Shown: positions 15,591-24,209 of the stretch, piece after piece | Position numbering within the stretch: the first letter of the stretch is position 1 | How the letters are laid out: each line of letters starts with the position of its first letter | Assembly (NCBI RefSeq): GCF_006476065.1 | Contig: NZ_ML636798.1 | Span: 1,376,207 to 1,440,206 of the forward strand | Source: Cognatiluteimonas lumbrici | GTDB taxonomy: Bacteria > Pseudomonadota > Gammaproteobacteria > Xanthomonadales > Xanthomonadaceae | DNA length: 64,000 nt | Direction of reading: 5' to 3' | Notes under the pieces: model-generated | Seen by the model: the letters and a program-made list of their open reading frames with translations, nothing else | Told to the model about the DNA's origin: nothing | Database searches by the model: none | Position numbers and translations under genes: made by a program

Positions 15591-16352
15591 TTGAGCCGGG
15601 GTCTGCTTGGCGGCCTGCTCGCGCGCCTGCGCCGCGAGCCCGCCCTCATCGCCGAACCGCTGTGGCGCGATGCCGTGGCCGGCCTGCCGTGGTTGCGAAG
15701 GCTCGGAGAAGACGACCTCGCGACGCTGCGCGCGCTTGCGGCGCTGTTCCTGCAACGCAAGGCGATCACGCCGGTGGCCGGCCTGGAACTCGACGAACGC
15801 GACCGCGTCCAACTCGCCGCCCTGTGCTGCCTGCCGCTGCTGCGCTTCGGCGCCGAGGGCCTGCACGGCTGGAGCGAGCTGCTGGTCTACCCGGATGCGT
15901 TCCGCGTCAACCGCAGCCACGTGGATGCCGCGGGCGTGCTGCACGAGTGGGAGGACGAACTGATCGGCGAAGCCTGGGAAGCCGGGCCGCTGATCCTGTC
16001 CTGGGCCGACGTGCAGGCCGACATCGCCGAGCCCGGCGCCGGCTTCTGCGTGGCGGTGCACGAGATGGCGCACAAGCTCGATGCGCTCGACGGCGTGCTC
16101 GACGGCACCCCGCCGCTGCCGCGCGCCTGGCAGCGCGAATGGGCGCGCGACTTCCAGCAGGCGTACGACGCCTTCGTGCGCGAGGTGGACGGCGGCCGCC
16201 GCACCCTGCTCGATCCCTACGCCGCCGAGGCGCCCGAGGAGTTCTTCGCGGTATGCAGCGAATACCACTTCAGCGACCCGAAGCTGCTGCGCCGCGCGAT
16301 GCCGGAGGTCGCGGCGCACCTGGAAAAGCTGTACGGGCCGTCGGCGCTGTAA
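15591..16352 (+). CDS. mtfA: MtfA-family zinc peptidase
   Basis: Cytosolic zinc-dependent peptidase; the E. coli member binds the repressor Mlc and so affects glucose PTS expression. 253 residues with the gluzincin motif VHEMAHKLDALDG (HExxH) and the downstream Glu ligand in EAPEEFFAVCSEYHF. No ATG lies near the expected N-terminus, so a TTG start at 15591 is inferred, immediately after the previous stop. Whether an Mlc-type partner exists cannot be judged from this window. Confidence 0.9.
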   Translation: MSRGLLGGLLARLRREPALIAEPLWRDAVAGLPWLRRLGEDDLATLRALAALFLQRKAITPVAGLELDERDRVQLAALCCLPLLRFGAEGLHGWSELLVYPDAFRVNRSHVDAAGVLHEWEDELIGEAWEAGPLILSWADVQADIAEPGAGFCVAVHEMAHKLDALDGVLDGTPPLPRAWQREWARDFQQAYDAFVREVDGGRRTLLDPYAAEAPEEFFAVCSEYHFSDPKLLRRAMPEVAAHLEKLYGPSAL

Positions 16353-16365
16353 GCGCGAACTGGAT

Positions 16366-16389
16366 TTCGCGGCTTCCGCCGCTCCCACA
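16366..16389. repeat. REP-like repeat between convergent mtfA and phoQ
   Basis: TTCGCGGCTTCCGCCGCTCC followed by CACA; same unit as at 41864-41889 and 41897-41916 in lpdA, and a variant at 3201-3224. GCGGC-TTCC-GCCGC can form a short hairpin and may aid termination. Confidence 0.65.
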
Positions 16390-16395
16390 ACCGGA

Positions 16396-17811
16396 TCACA
16401 GGCCGGGAGGGAGCCGGACTTCGAAGCGGGCGCCGCCGAGTTCGGGCGAGCGGCTGACGTCGAGCTCGCCGCGGTAGCTGCGCACCATGTCCTGCACGAT
16501 CGCCAGGCCGATGCCGTGCCCGTGCACGCGTTCGTCGCCGCGCACGCCGCGCTGCAGCACCACCGCCACCTGTTCCGGCGGGATGCCGGGGCCATCGTCG
16601 TCCACCGCCAGCAACAGGCCCGGGCGCCGGCCCGGCGCGCTCTCGCCCGGGCGCGCGGTCAGCAGCACCCGCGACTTCGCCCACTTGAACGCGTTCTCGA
16701 GCAGGTTCCCGAGCAGTTCCTGCAGGTCGCCGGGCTCGCCGTGGAAGCAGGCCTCCGGATCGATGTCGAACTCGCACACGGTGCCCTTGGCGGCGTAGAT
16801 CTTCTCCAGCCCGCGCACGATCTGCTCGGCGTGCGGCTCGATCGGCACCGGGGCGGCGAACAGCTTGTGGCCGCCGGAAGCGGCGCGCGCGAGCTGGTAG
16901 CCGACGAGGTCGTTCATGCGCCGCAACTGGATGTCCAGTTCCTCGCGCAGGCCGGCGTCGCTGGGGTCGCTGTCCAGGCGCGTGCGCAGCACCGCGAGCG
17001 GGGTCTTCAGGCTGTGCGCGAGGTCGGCCAGGGTGTTGCGCTGGCGCTCCAGGTTCTCGCGCTCGCTCTCGACCAGCGCGTTGATGCTCTCGGTGAGCGG
17101 TTCCAGTTCGCGCGGGTGGTGTTCGCTCATGCGCGCGAGCTGCCCGCGTTGCACGCGCTTGAGCTCGACGACCACGCGCCGCAGCGGCAAGAGGCTCCAG
17201 CGCAGGATCACCGCCTGCAGGAACAGCAGCACCGCCGCGGCGATGCCGAGGTAGCCCCACAGCGCCTGCCGGAACACGCTCACCTGGCGCGGTAGCGTGC
17301 CGGCGTCCTCCATCACGTAGATCGTGTACGGGAACTCGGGCGCGTTGCTGCGGGTGGCGTCCACCAGGCCGATGCCGTAGCGGTAGACCTCGCCGGGCAG
17401 GCCGTCGCTGCGGGTCATCGGCAGCGGGCCGTCGGCGCGCTCCTGGCGGCCGCCGAGCATCTCGCCGTCGGGCAGCACCGGGCCCTGCGCCGACAGCGAG
17501 GACCATTGCCCGTTGGGCAGCTCGATCACCGCGTACAGGCCGCTGCCCGGACGGTCGAAGCGCCCGTCGGGCGGGACGTCGGGGGGGATCAGGCTGCCAT
17601 CGCGCGCGAAGTCGGTATGCCCGGCGTAGTACAGCGCGTAGGACTTGAGCCGCTCCGCGCGGCCCTGGCTGGCGACGTCGAAGAAGGCCTTGTCGAGCGC
17701 GTAGCCGGTGAGCGCGAGGAACGCGACCAGGCCGATGCTGGCCGCCCAGAGCTGCCGCGACTGCAGCGAGCGCGGGCGCCAGCGCAACAGGGGCTCACGA
17801 CCGTGCGCCAC
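16396..17811 (-). CDS. phoQ: PhoQ-type sensor histidine kinase
   Basis: Inner-membrane sensor, 471 residues. TM1 (about 22-42), a periplasmic sensor region (about 45-185), TM2 (about 187-208), HAMP-like segment, H-box DLAHSLKTPLAVLRT with the phospho-accepting His, then the ATPase domain with N-box LLGNLLENAFKWAK and G-boxes DDDGPGIPP and GHGIGLAI. It lies 36 bases downstream of the response regulator. In xanthomonads the PhoPQ pair responds to divalent cations and antimicrobial peptides. The signal here is inferred by homology only. Confidence 0.9.
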   Translation of the reverse strand: MAHGREPLLRWRPRSLQSRQLWAASIGLVAFLALTGYALDKAFFDVASQGRAERLKSYALYYAGHTDFARDGSLIPPDVPPDGRFDRPGSGLYAVIELPNGQWSSLSAQGPVLPDGEMLGGRQERADGPLPMTRSDGLPGEVYRYGIGLVDATRSNAPEFPYTIYVMEDAGTLPRQVSVFRQALWGYLGIAAAVLLFLQAVILRWSLLPLRRVVVELKRVQRGQLARMSEHHPRELEPLTESINALVESERENLERQRNTLADLAHSLKTPLAVLRTRLDSDPSDAGLREELDIQLRRMNDLVGYQLARAASGGHKLFAAPVPIEPHAEQIVRGLEKIYAAKGTVCEFDIDPEACFHGEPGDLQELLGNLLENAFKWAKSRVLLTARPGESAPGRRPGLLLAVDDDGPGIPPEQVAVVLQRGVRGDERVHGHGIGLAIVQDMVRSYRGELDVSRSPELGGARFEVRLPPGL

Positions 17812-17847
17812 GCTCCCCCTCCCGGCCCCCGCCGCGCACGGCGGCGG

Positions 17848-18531
17848 TCATTCCCCGTTGCGCGGGATCGCGAAACGGTAGCCGCGGCCGCGCACCGTCT
17901 CGATCGGCTTGAGCGTGCCGTCCGGATCCAGCTTCTTGCGCAGGCGGCCGATGAACACTTCGAGCACGTTCGAATCGCGGTCGAAGTCCTGCTGGTAGAT
18001 GTGCTCGGTGAGGTCGGCCTTCGAGACCAGCTCGCCGGCGTGCATCATCAGGTACTCGAGGACCTTGTACTCGTAGCTGGTCAGGTCGACGTTGCTGCCG
18101 TGCACGGTGACCGTCTGCGCGGCCAGGTCGAGCACCACCGGCCCGCAATCGAGGGTCGGCTTGCTCCAGCCCGCGGCGCGCCGCACCAGCGCGTTGATCC
18201 GCGCCAGCAGTTCCTCGACGTGGAACGGCTTCACCAGGTAGTCGTCGGCGCCCTGCTTCAGGCCCTCGACCTTGTCCTGCCAGCTCGAGCGCGCGGTCAG
18301 GATCAGCACCGGGAACTGCTTGCCCTCGTCGCGCAGCGCCTTGATCAGCTCCATGCCGGACATCTTCGGCAGGCCGAGGTCGATGATGCCGAGGTCGAAG
18401 GGAACCTCGCGGCCCATGTACAGGCCTTCCTCGCCGTCCTGGGCGGCATCCACCGCGAACCCTTCGCGCTTCAGCCGCGCCGCCAGGGTCTCGCGCAGGG
18501 GAGCTTCGTCTTCGACGAGCAGGATACGCAT
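17848..18531 (-). CDS. phoP: PhoP-type OmpR-family response regulator
   Basis: 227 residues. Receiver domain with acidic pocket LLVEDEAP, phospho-accepting Asp in LGIIDLGLPKMSG and Lys in DDYLVKPFH. The OmpR-type winged helix at the C-terminus includes LTSYEYKVLEYLMMH and VLEVFIGRLRKKL. Followed by its kinase and preceded, on the same strand, by a gene for a PepSY-like exported protein, a conserved arrangement in Xanthomonadaceae. Confidence 0.94.
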   Translation of the reverse strand: MRILLVEDEAPLRETLAARLKREGFAVDAAQDGEEGLYMGREVPFDLGIIDLGLPKMSGMELIKALRDEGKQFPVLILTARSSWQDKVEGLKQGADDYLVKPFHVEELLARINALVRRAAGWSKPTLDCGPVVLDLAAQTVTVHGSNVDLTSYEYKVLEYLMMHAGELVSKADLTEHIYQQDFDRDSNVLEVFIGRLRKKLDPDGTLKPIETVRGRGYRFAIPRNGE

Positions 18532-18583
18532 GGACTCGAACTCCAGTGGTGGTGGGGCACCCGGGAGTGTACAGACTGCCTAT

Positions 18584-19003
18584 TCAGTCGTCGTCGCGGC
18601 GTGTACGCGGGGTGCCCGCGGCGGCCTGCGGATCGTCCATGTAGACGCGCACGCGGCCGTCCTCGTCCACCACCTTGACCCGGCTCACCGAGCGGCCGTC
18701 GTAGGGCACGCGCTCGGCGCTGATGACCTGGCCGCGGGTGCGGCGCTCGATGCGGCGGACGCTGTCCGACAGCGGGTCCACGTGGCGCGGGCGCTCCTGG
18801 CGCTGACGCGGCGCGGGGGCCGGCTGCGGGCGTTCGCTGCGCGGGCGCGCCTGCGGCGGCGGCTCGGGCCGGGACTGTGCGCGCGGCTGCCGCGCTTCGG
18901 AATCCTGCATGCCCGTCGGCCCCGGCGCCGCGGCGGCCACGCCGACCGCCCCCATGAGGGCAATCGTGAGCGCAATGGCGAGCGGGCGGGTCGACAGCGA
19001 CAT
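18584..19003 (-). CDS. Exported PepSY-like protein upstream of phoP
   Basis: 139 residues from the ATG at 19003 (GGAAAA in front); ATG 19015 or TTG 19018 are alternatives. Signal peptide LAIALTIALMGAVGVAAAAP, then an Arg/Pro/Gln-rich disordered stretch. It ends in a short PepSY-like module running from DSVRRIERRTRGQVISAERV to VKVVDEDGRVRVYMDDP. Small PepSY proteins encoded beside two-component genes are thought to be periplasmic partners or inhibitors. Its position 53 bases before phoP suggests a regulatory link. Confidence 0.75.
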   Translation of the reverse strand: MSLSTRPLAIALTIALMGAVGVAAAAPGPTGMQDSEARQPRAQSRPEPPPQARPRSERPQPAPAPRQRQERPRHVDPLSDSVRRIERRTRGQVISAERVPYDGRSVSRVKVVDEDGRVRVYMDDPQAAAGTPRTRRDDD

Positions 19004-19120
19004 TCGGTTTTCCATCAAGGATTTGCGGCGTGGATGGATTGTCGAAAGCAGGCGGTGAATCCGTCCTTAACCCTGCCCGGTGGCGGCAGCGGGGGTTCAG
19101 GCCCGGCGAGGTGGTTTCCG

Positions 19121-20032
19121 CTAGAACAGCTCGCCCACGCAGCAACGCAACGAACCGCCGCCGGCCTCGATCGCCTCCAGCGCGACCGATTCCAGCGCGA
19201 ACCCGGCGCGGGCCAGCGCTTCCCGGTTCGCGCCGGACAGCGCCGCGGCCGCCCGCGCGCTCATCCAGGCACGATCGCCGGACAGGGCGATGGCATTGCC
19301 GGCGAACGCCGCCTGCTCCGCCGGCGACAGCGCCAGCACATGCGGAGCATAGAGCGATGCCAGCGCCTGCACCACCCGCGGGTCGGCGAAGCCACCCGGC
19401 GCCACCACCAGCGCGCGTCCGGCCAGCACCGCCAGCACCACGTTGGCGTGGTACTCGCCGGGGGCCAGGTCGAACAGCAGGGTGGCGCGCAGGCCGAGGG
19501 CCTCGTGCATCAGCCGCGCGCCCGCCCCGTCGCAGCGGTCCGACAGCCCGCAGAAGCCGAGCCCGCGCGCGCGGTCGACCACCAGCGCCCCGGTCAGCTC
19601 GCATGGGTGCGGCTGGGTGGACAGGTCGATCTCGCGATAGCCCAGCAGGTCGCGGAAGAAGCCGCGGATGTCGCTGCGCGCGGCTTCGCGCCGACGCACC
19701 GGGTGGCGCATGCGCCCGACCAGGTAACGCCCCGGCGCGGTGGCGAACACGTTGTTGGGGAACACGGCGTCCGGGGTCTCCGGGTCCCCGGGGAAGCAGA
19801 CCGTCGGCAGCACCCGCGACAGCGCCGCCTGCAACGCCCGGTGCTCGGCCAGCGCGCGCGATGCATCGAACGCGCCTGCCCCCGCCATGTAGCGGTTGTC
19901 GCTGGCGGATTCGGCGGCGAGGACGAAACCGTCCGGCGCCACCAGGAACACCCCCTTGGCGGTGGCCGGCCCGAAGTCGGGCGCGACGCCACGCGTGAAC
20001 TCGAGGAAGGCGTCCGGGTCGCGGGTCAGCAC
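19121..20032 (-). CDS. ctlX: CtlX-type citrulline/dimethylarginine hydrolase (guanidino-modifying enzyme fold)
   Basis: Member of the amidinotransferase/DDAH superfamily. 303 residues from the GTG at 20032, which lies 10 bases after the dusA stop and gives the normal N-terminus VLTRDPDAFLEF; longer starts would overlap dusA. Visible elements: PDAVFPNNVFATAPG with the substrate-binding Asn/Phe, CELTGALVVDRA, the catalytic His in PGEYHANVVL and the catalytic Cys near the C-terminus (GGGSLRCCVGELF). Hydrolyses citrulline- or methylarginine-like compounds; the exact substrate is uncertain. Together with arginase it suggests active arginine turnover. Confidence 0.85.
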   Translation of the reverse strand: MLTRDPDAFLEFTRGVAPDFGPATAKGVFLVAPDGFVLAAESASDNRYMAGAGAFDASRALAEHRALQAALSRVLPTVCFPGDPETPDAVFPNNVFATAPGRYLVGRMRHPVRRREAARSDIRGFFRDLLGYREIDLSTQPHPCELTGALVVDRARGLGFCGLSDRCDGAGARLMHEALGLRATLLFDLAPGEYHANVVLAVLAGRALVVAPGGFADPRVVQALASLYAPHVLALSPAEQAAFAGNAIALSGDRAWMSARAAAALSGANREALARAGFALESVALEAIEAGGGSLRCCVGELF

Positions 20033-20042
20033 GGGCCTGGTC

Positions 20043-21056
20043 CTAGGCCGCGGCCGCGACGGCTTCGGTGGCGGCGAGCGCACGCTCCACCAACGACCAG
20101 TCGGCCCCGGACTTGTGCGCGCCCTCGCTCAAGACCTGGCGGAATGCGCGGCCGCCACGCTCGCCGTTGAACAGGCCGAGCAGGTGGCGGGTGGTGCGCT
20201 TGAGCGGGATGCCCTGCCCGAGCCAGCGCTCGACCCACGGCCGCAGCGCCCGCAGCAGCTCCGCGCGCGTGCGCAGCTCTCCACCGAACCAGGCGACATC
20301 GAGCCGGTGCAGCAGGTAGGGGTCGTGGTAGGCCGCGCGTCCGAGCATCGCGCCGTCGGCGTGGTCCAGGTGCGCGCTCGCTTCCTCGAAGTCGGCGATG
20401 CCTCCGTTCACCACCACCTGCAGCGACGGCCGCAGCGCCTTCAGCCGGTACGCCCAGTCGTAGCGCAGCGGCGGCACCGTGCGGTTCTCCTTCGGCGACA
20501 GGCCCTGCAGCCAGGCGTTGCGCGCGTGCACCACGAAGCTGCGGCAGCCGGCGTCGGCTACCGTATCCACGAACGCGAGGAAGCGGTCGAAGTCGTGGTC
20601 GTCGTCCACGCCGAGGCGGCACTTCACCGTCACCGGCACCGGTTCGGGCAGGTCGGCCAGCGCGGCGATCATCGCGGCCACCGAGTCCGCGACCAGCGCC
20701 GGCTCGCGCATCAGGCAGGCACCGAAGCGCCCGGCCTGCACGCGGTCGGACGGACAGCCGCAGTTGAGGTTGATCTCGTCGAAGCCGTGCTCCGCGCCGA
20801 TGCGCGCGGCGCGCGCCAGCAGGTCCGGCTCGCTGCCGCCGAGCTGCAGCGCGACCGGGTGCTCGACCGGATCCATCGCCAGCAGCTTCGAGCGGTCGCC
20901 GTGGATCACCGCGTTGGCGTGCACCATCTCGGTGTACAGGCGCGCGTGCGGCGCGACGATGCGGTGGAACACGCGGCAGTGCGTGTCGGTCCAGTCCATC
21001 ATCGGGGCGACGGACAGGCGTACGGCTGCCGCCTCGATCGGCACGGACGCGCTCAC
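20043..21056 (-). CDS. dusA: tRNA-dihydrouridine synthase A
   Basis: FMN-dependent reduction of uridines in the tRNA D-loop. 337 residues. The start region SVAPMMDWTDTHCRVFHRI is diagnostic for DusA, and the active-site Cys is in EINLNCGCPSDRVQ. The phosphate-binding part VVNGGIADFEEA and the C-terminal helical domain (LLGLFNGERGGRAFRQVLSE) are complete. GTG start at 21056 overlapping the stop of the upstream acetyltransferase (GTGA). Middle gene of the GNAT-dusA-ctlX unit. Confidence 0.95.
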   Translation of the reverse strand: MSASVPIEAAAVRLSVAPMMDWTDTHCRVFHRIVAPHARLYTEMVHANAVIHGDRSKLLAMDPVEHPVALQLGGSEPDLLARAARIGAEHGFDEINLNCGCPSDRVQAGRFGACLMREPALVADSVAAMIAALADLPEPVPVTVKCRLGVDDDHDFDRFLAFVDTVADAGCRSFVVHARNAWLQGLSPKENRTVPPLRYDWAYRLKALRPSLQVVVNGGIADFEEASAHLDHADGAMLGRAAYHDPYLLHRLDVAWFGGELRTRAELLRALRPWVERWLGQGIPLKRTTRHLLGLFNGERGGRAFRQVLSEGAHKSGADWSLVERALAATEAVAAAA

Positions 21057-21556
21057 GCCGCGTCCTGCCCGCTGGCGACGCCCGGCTCCCAGACCATGTG
21101 CACGTCGGCGCGCGCGTAGTGCGAGCCCGGGCGCGGGGCCGGCCGGTGCACGAAGCCGGCGCTCTCGTAAAGCCGCAGCGCCGGCTGCAGCAGGCTGCTC
21201 GATTCCAGGTACAGCTCGCGGCCGCCGAGCCCGCGGTAGGCATCGATCGCCGCCAGCAGCAGCGCACGGCCGATGCCGGTGCCGCGCTGCTCCGGTTCGA
21301 CCGCCATCTTGGTCAGTTCGAAGACGCCGTCGCCGTCGTGGCGCAGGGCCACGGTGCCGATCGCGCGGCTGCCGTCCGGGTCGAGCGCGAACAGCACCTG
21401 GCCGCCGTCGGCGAGGATGTGCCGCTCGGGGTCGCCGAGCACTTCCTCGTCCACCGGCTCGACCACGAACCAGCGCCGCAGCCACTCCAGGTTCAGGCGC
21501 GCGAAGTCCTCGCGCCAGCGCGGGTCGAAGCCGACGATGTGGGCGGTGCCGTGCAT
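21053..21556 (-). CDS. GNAT-family N-acetyltransferase
   Basis: 167 residues. The acetyl-CoA-binding motif A is KMAVEPEQRGTGIGRALLLA, and motif B follows (LYLESSSLLQPALRLYESAG), completing a standard GNAT fold. The acceptor substrate cannot be predicted. Coupled by a 4-base overlap to dusA. Confidence 0.88.
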   Translation of the reverse strand: MHGTAHIVGFDPRWREDFARLNLEWLRRWFVVEPVDEEVLGDPERHILADGGQVLFALDPDGSRAIGTVALRHDGDGVFELTKMAVEPEQRGTGIGRALLLAAIDAYRGLGGRELYLESSSLLQPALRLYESAGFVHRPAPRPGSHYARADVHMVWEPGVASGQDAA

Positions 21557-21569
21557 CCGCCCAGTTTAA

Positions 21570-22181
21570 TCAATCCTTGCCGCGTCCCTGGCCCTGGTTG
21601 CCGCGGTTGTGGCCCTGGTTGCCCTTCCCCTTGCCCTGGTTGCCCTTGGCCTTGCCCTGGTTGCCCTGGCCGGAATTGCCGTTGGCGTTGCCGCGCCCGC
21701 GGTCGGGGAAGTCGGCGCGCAGGCGGTCGTCCAGTTCGATCGGCCGCGCCCAACGGTCGTAGGTCGCCACGAAGCCGCGCTTGAGCCGGTGGAATTCCGG
21801 CGAGCCCGGCTTGATGCCGAGCCGCTGCGCGACCGCGCCCCAGCCCTGGCCGTGGTCGCGGTTCCATTCCTCGGCGACATAGCGGCAGGAACGCCCGATG
21901 ATCGAGGCGATCGCGCACGCGTAGTAGACATCGCCAGGCGCCCAGCGCTGCGTCACCAACAGGTCGGTGACGTAGTCGCGCGGCGCGCGGTAGTAACGCA
22001 CCAGTTCGTCCACGAACGCATCGCGGTGGCGGTCGCCGTAACGGTTCACGTCGGCGAGGGTGCTGTCCACCCAGACGTCGCCGCTGCGCGGATTCCAGCC
22101 GAACACGAAATCCTGCGCGCTCGCGGCGCCGGTCGCGGCCGCCAGCGCGGCGGCGAGGAGCAACGGGGTCGTTCGCTTCAT
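21570..22181 (-). CDS. Secreted protein with a Gly/Asn/Gln/Lys repeat tail
   Basis: 203 residues. Perfect AGGAGG ribosome site before the ATG at 22181. Signal peptide LLLAAALAAATGAASA, then a globular part (about 23-165: DFVFGWNPRSGDVWVDSTLA to RLKRGFVATYDRWARP) conserved in style but unknown to me. It ends in a 35-residue low-complexity tail built from GNQGKGKGNQG-like units. The tail is coded by repeats around CCCTGGTTGCC (21587-21670). Periplasmic or secreted; the basic flexible tail could bind polyanions. No known function. Confidence 0.75.
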   Translation of the reverse strand: MKRTTPLLLAAALAAATGAASAQDFVFGWNPRSGDVWVDSTLADVNRYGDRHRDAFVDELVRYYRAPRDYVTDLLVTQRWAPGDVYYACAIASIIGRSCRYVAEEWNRDHGQGWGAVAQRLGIKPGSPEFHRLKRGFVATYDRWARPIELDDRLRADFPDRGRGNANGNSGQGNQGKAKGNQGKGKGNQGHNRGNQGQGRGKD

Positions 22182-22282
22182 GGCTGCCTCCTGTCTGCTT
22201 TCTGAACCATCGATGCGGGAGCGGATTCTGCAACGCCTGCATGCACGTTGCCGTGACGGGGCGCACCCTAGGCTTCCGACCC

Positions 22283-22495
22283 ATGGCCACGCGACCGACC
22301 CACTTCGAACGGACCTCCCAGGACGACGACGTCCGACTGCGCAAGCTGTGCTGGCTGGCGATCGCGTGCGCCGTGTTGCTCGGCGTCTACGTCGGCGCCC
22401 TGGCCTGGGCCACGCGCACCGTGGAGGCCGGGGTCGAGCGCAGCATCCAGCCGCTGCCGGTGATGCTGCAGGACAAGCCCGAACTGGGCCGCTAG
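22283..22495 (+). CDS. Small single-pass membrane protein
   Basis: 70 residues from the ATG at 22283 (MATRPTHFERTSQDDD), with one hydrophobic helix (LCWLAIACAVLLGVYVGALA, about 23-42) and a short C-terminus. No family recognised. Its stop and that of the next, convergent gene share the palindrome CTAG at 22492-22495. Without a strong ribosome site the call is moderate. Confidence 0.5.
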   Translation: MATRPTHFERTSQDDDVRLRKLCWLAIACAVLLGVYVGALAWATRTVEAGVERSIQPLPVMLQDKPELGR

Positions 22496-22926
22496 CGCGC
22501 CTCCAGCACGAACTTCCCGAACGCGAACCCGAGGTCCCAGCCCTTGCCGGTGCCGGCAAGCGCGAGCGACACCTCGCCCTTGGTCATGACCTGCGCCTTG
22601 CTCGACTTGACCGCGCCGGCGTGGGCCTCGGCGGTGGCATAGGTGCCGAGCACGTCGCGGATGTCGTCCACGCCCGAGAACTCGCCGGTGCCGTTTTCGA
22701 TCTTCGACTTGCCGAAGCTGAGGCCGCCGCCCTTGGTGCTGATCTTCACCGGCAGGCGCTGGCCGTTGTCGCAGGTGACCACGCCGGTGCCGGACGCGGT
22801 CTTGTAGAACACCGACCAGCCGGACAGGTTGAAGGTGAGCTTGCAGTCGACATCGCCCGCGGACGCGGGGGCGGCCGCCGACAGCAGCAGTGCCGCCGTG
22901 GCTGCGAGGAGCAGGGACTTGCGCAT
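22492..22926 (-). CDS. Secreted protein of unknown function
   Basis: 144 residues with a signal peptide (LLLAATAALLLSAAAPASAG). The mature part, starting DVDCKLTFNLSGWSVFYKTA, contains two Cys (CKLTF, VVTCDNG) that could pair, and alternates hydrophobic and Gly-rich strands (KGWDLGFAFGKFVLEAR), suggesting a beta fold. Layout is similar to small periplasmic DUF992-like proteins, but I cannot assign it. Tail-to-tail with the small membrane protein gene. Confidence 0.7.
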   Translation of the reverse strand: MRKSLLLAATAALLLSAAAPASAGDVDCKLTFNLSGWSVFYKTASGTGVVTCDNGQRLPVKISTKGGGLSFGKSKIENGTGEFSGVDDIRDVLGTYATAEAHAGAVKSSKAQVMTKGEVSLALAGTGKGWDLGFAFGKFVLEAR

Positions 22927-22954
22927 GGCCAGGGCCCGCTGTGGTTGGGGGCCC

Positions 22955-23686
22955 TTAGCCTACCGTGGCCGTGGCCTGCAATGCGCGCAGGGCGGCCGGC
23001 AGTTCAGCCGGCGTCGAGGCGCTGCGCATGCGCCCTTCCAGCGCCGCGGGGAGGGCCGCCTCGGCCTCGTGCACCCAGGTCACGTGGTAGGGCATGTGCA
23101 CCGCCCAGCCGCCGAGCTCGAGCACCGGCAGCACGTCCGAGCGCAGCGAGTTGCCGATCATCGCGAACGCCCCCGGCTCCAGTTCGAACTCGGCCAGCAC
23201 CCGCGCGTAGGTGGCGGGGTCCTTCTCGCTGACGATCTCGATGCGCGGGAACAGGTCGGCCAGGCCGGACTCGCGCACCTTGGCTTCCTGGTGGAACAGG
23301 TCGCCCTTGGTGACCAGCACCACTTCGTGCTCGCGCGCGATCTCGGCAACCGCCTCGCGCACGCCGGGCAACAGCTCCACGGGGTGCCGCAGCAGCGCCT
23401 TGCCGAGCTCGAGGATGCGGTGCAGGTCGGCGGCGGAGATGCGCCGCTCGGTGATCGCGATCGCGGCCTCGAGCATGGACAACGTCATGCCCTTGCCGCC
23501 GTAGCCGAACAGGGCGAGGTTGCGCTTCTCGACCGCGTACAGGCGGTGGTGGACGTCGTCGAGGTCGACGTAGTTGGCGACGATCGCCTCGAATTTCGCC
23601 TGCGCGTCGCGGTAGTAGTCCTCGCTGCGCCAGAGCGTGTCGTCGCCGTCGAAACCGACCAGCCGGATGGGGCCGTTGCCTGCCAT
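22955..23686 (-). CDS. HAD-superfamily hydrolase
   Basis: 243 residues. Motif I GFDGDDTLWRS carries the nucleophile Asp, motif II is VVLVTKGD, the Lys of motif III is in IVSEKDPATY, and motif IV FAMIGNSLRSDVLPV closes the site. A cap domain sits between motifs I and II. Probably a phosphatase of small phosphometabolites; substrate unknown. Confidence 0.88.
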   Translation of the reverse strand: MAGNGPIRLVGFDGDDTLWRSEDYYRDAQAKFEAIVANYVDLDDVHHRLYAVEKRNLALFGYGGKGMTLSMLEAAIAITERRISAADLHRILELGKALLRHPVELLPGVREAVAEIAREHEVVLVTKGDLFHQEAKVRESGLADLFPRIEIVSEKDPATYARVLAEFELEPGAFAMIGNSLRSDVLPVLELGGWAVHMPYHVTWVHEAEAALPAALEGRMRSASTPAELPAALRALQATATVG

Positions 23687-23709
23687 CCGGCCAGTCTAGG
23701 GCCTACAGG

Positions 23710-24093
23710 TCAGAGGGTCTCGGGCTGGACGTCCGGGACGTCCTGCGCCGGCATGTCCGGCGCGGCGTGGACGTCGAACTCGGCCTCGGTGACGAAGCCG
23801 TCGCCATCGGTGTCGGTCTCGTCGAAAGCCGCCGACAGGGCAGCGTCGGCCGCGGCCTCGTCCTTGCTGACGCGACCGTCCTGGTCCACGTCGAGGGTGG
23901 CGAAGGTGGCCGGGGCGGTCGCCTCGGGCACCTGCGGCAGGTCCTCGGCGACCGGCGGCACCTGCGCCTCCTGGGTCATGGTCGCCTCGGCCTCGGCCTG
24001 CTGCGTGGCGGTCTGGTCCTGCGCGAAGGCAAGCGGAGCGGCAACGGCCGCGGCGATGGCGAGTGCGAGTGCGATGAGGGAAGGCTGCTTCAT
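23710..24093 (-). CDS. Exported EF-hand calcium-binding protein
   Basis: 127 residues: signal peptide (LIALALAIAAAVAAPLAFAQ), an acidic Gln/Glu/Pro-rich segment, then two EF-hand loops, DVDQDGRVSKDE and DTDGDGFVTEAEF, with all the canonical calcium ligands. Probably a periplasmic calcium-binding protein. Isolated gene with no partner visible nearby. Confidence 0.85.
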   Translation of the reverse strand: MKQPSLIALALAIAAAVAAPLAFAQDQTATQQAEAEATMTQEAQVPPVAEDLPQVPEATAPATFATLDVDQDGRVSKDEAAADAALSAAFDETDTDGDGFVTEAEFDVHAAPDMPAQDVPDVQPETL

Positions 24094-24209
24094 GTGTGCT
24101 CCTGCTCTTGTTCTCGTGGGGATCGTCCGGTCGCCCGCTTCGGGTTTTCCGGAGCGGCAACCTTCGGGCCGAAAACATTCAGGCCGCGTGATTCACATGA
24201 ACACGACGT

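Noticed and set aside
21587-21670. Short repeated units resembling a CRISPR-like array
   Set aside because: Units are only about 10-20 bases, irregular and fully within a coding tail; there are no spacers and no cas genes.
24144-24180. Inverted repeat GTTTTCCGG...GCCGAAAAC as a terminator after the RES gene
   Set aside because: The stem is imperfect with a long loop and no T-run follows on either strand.
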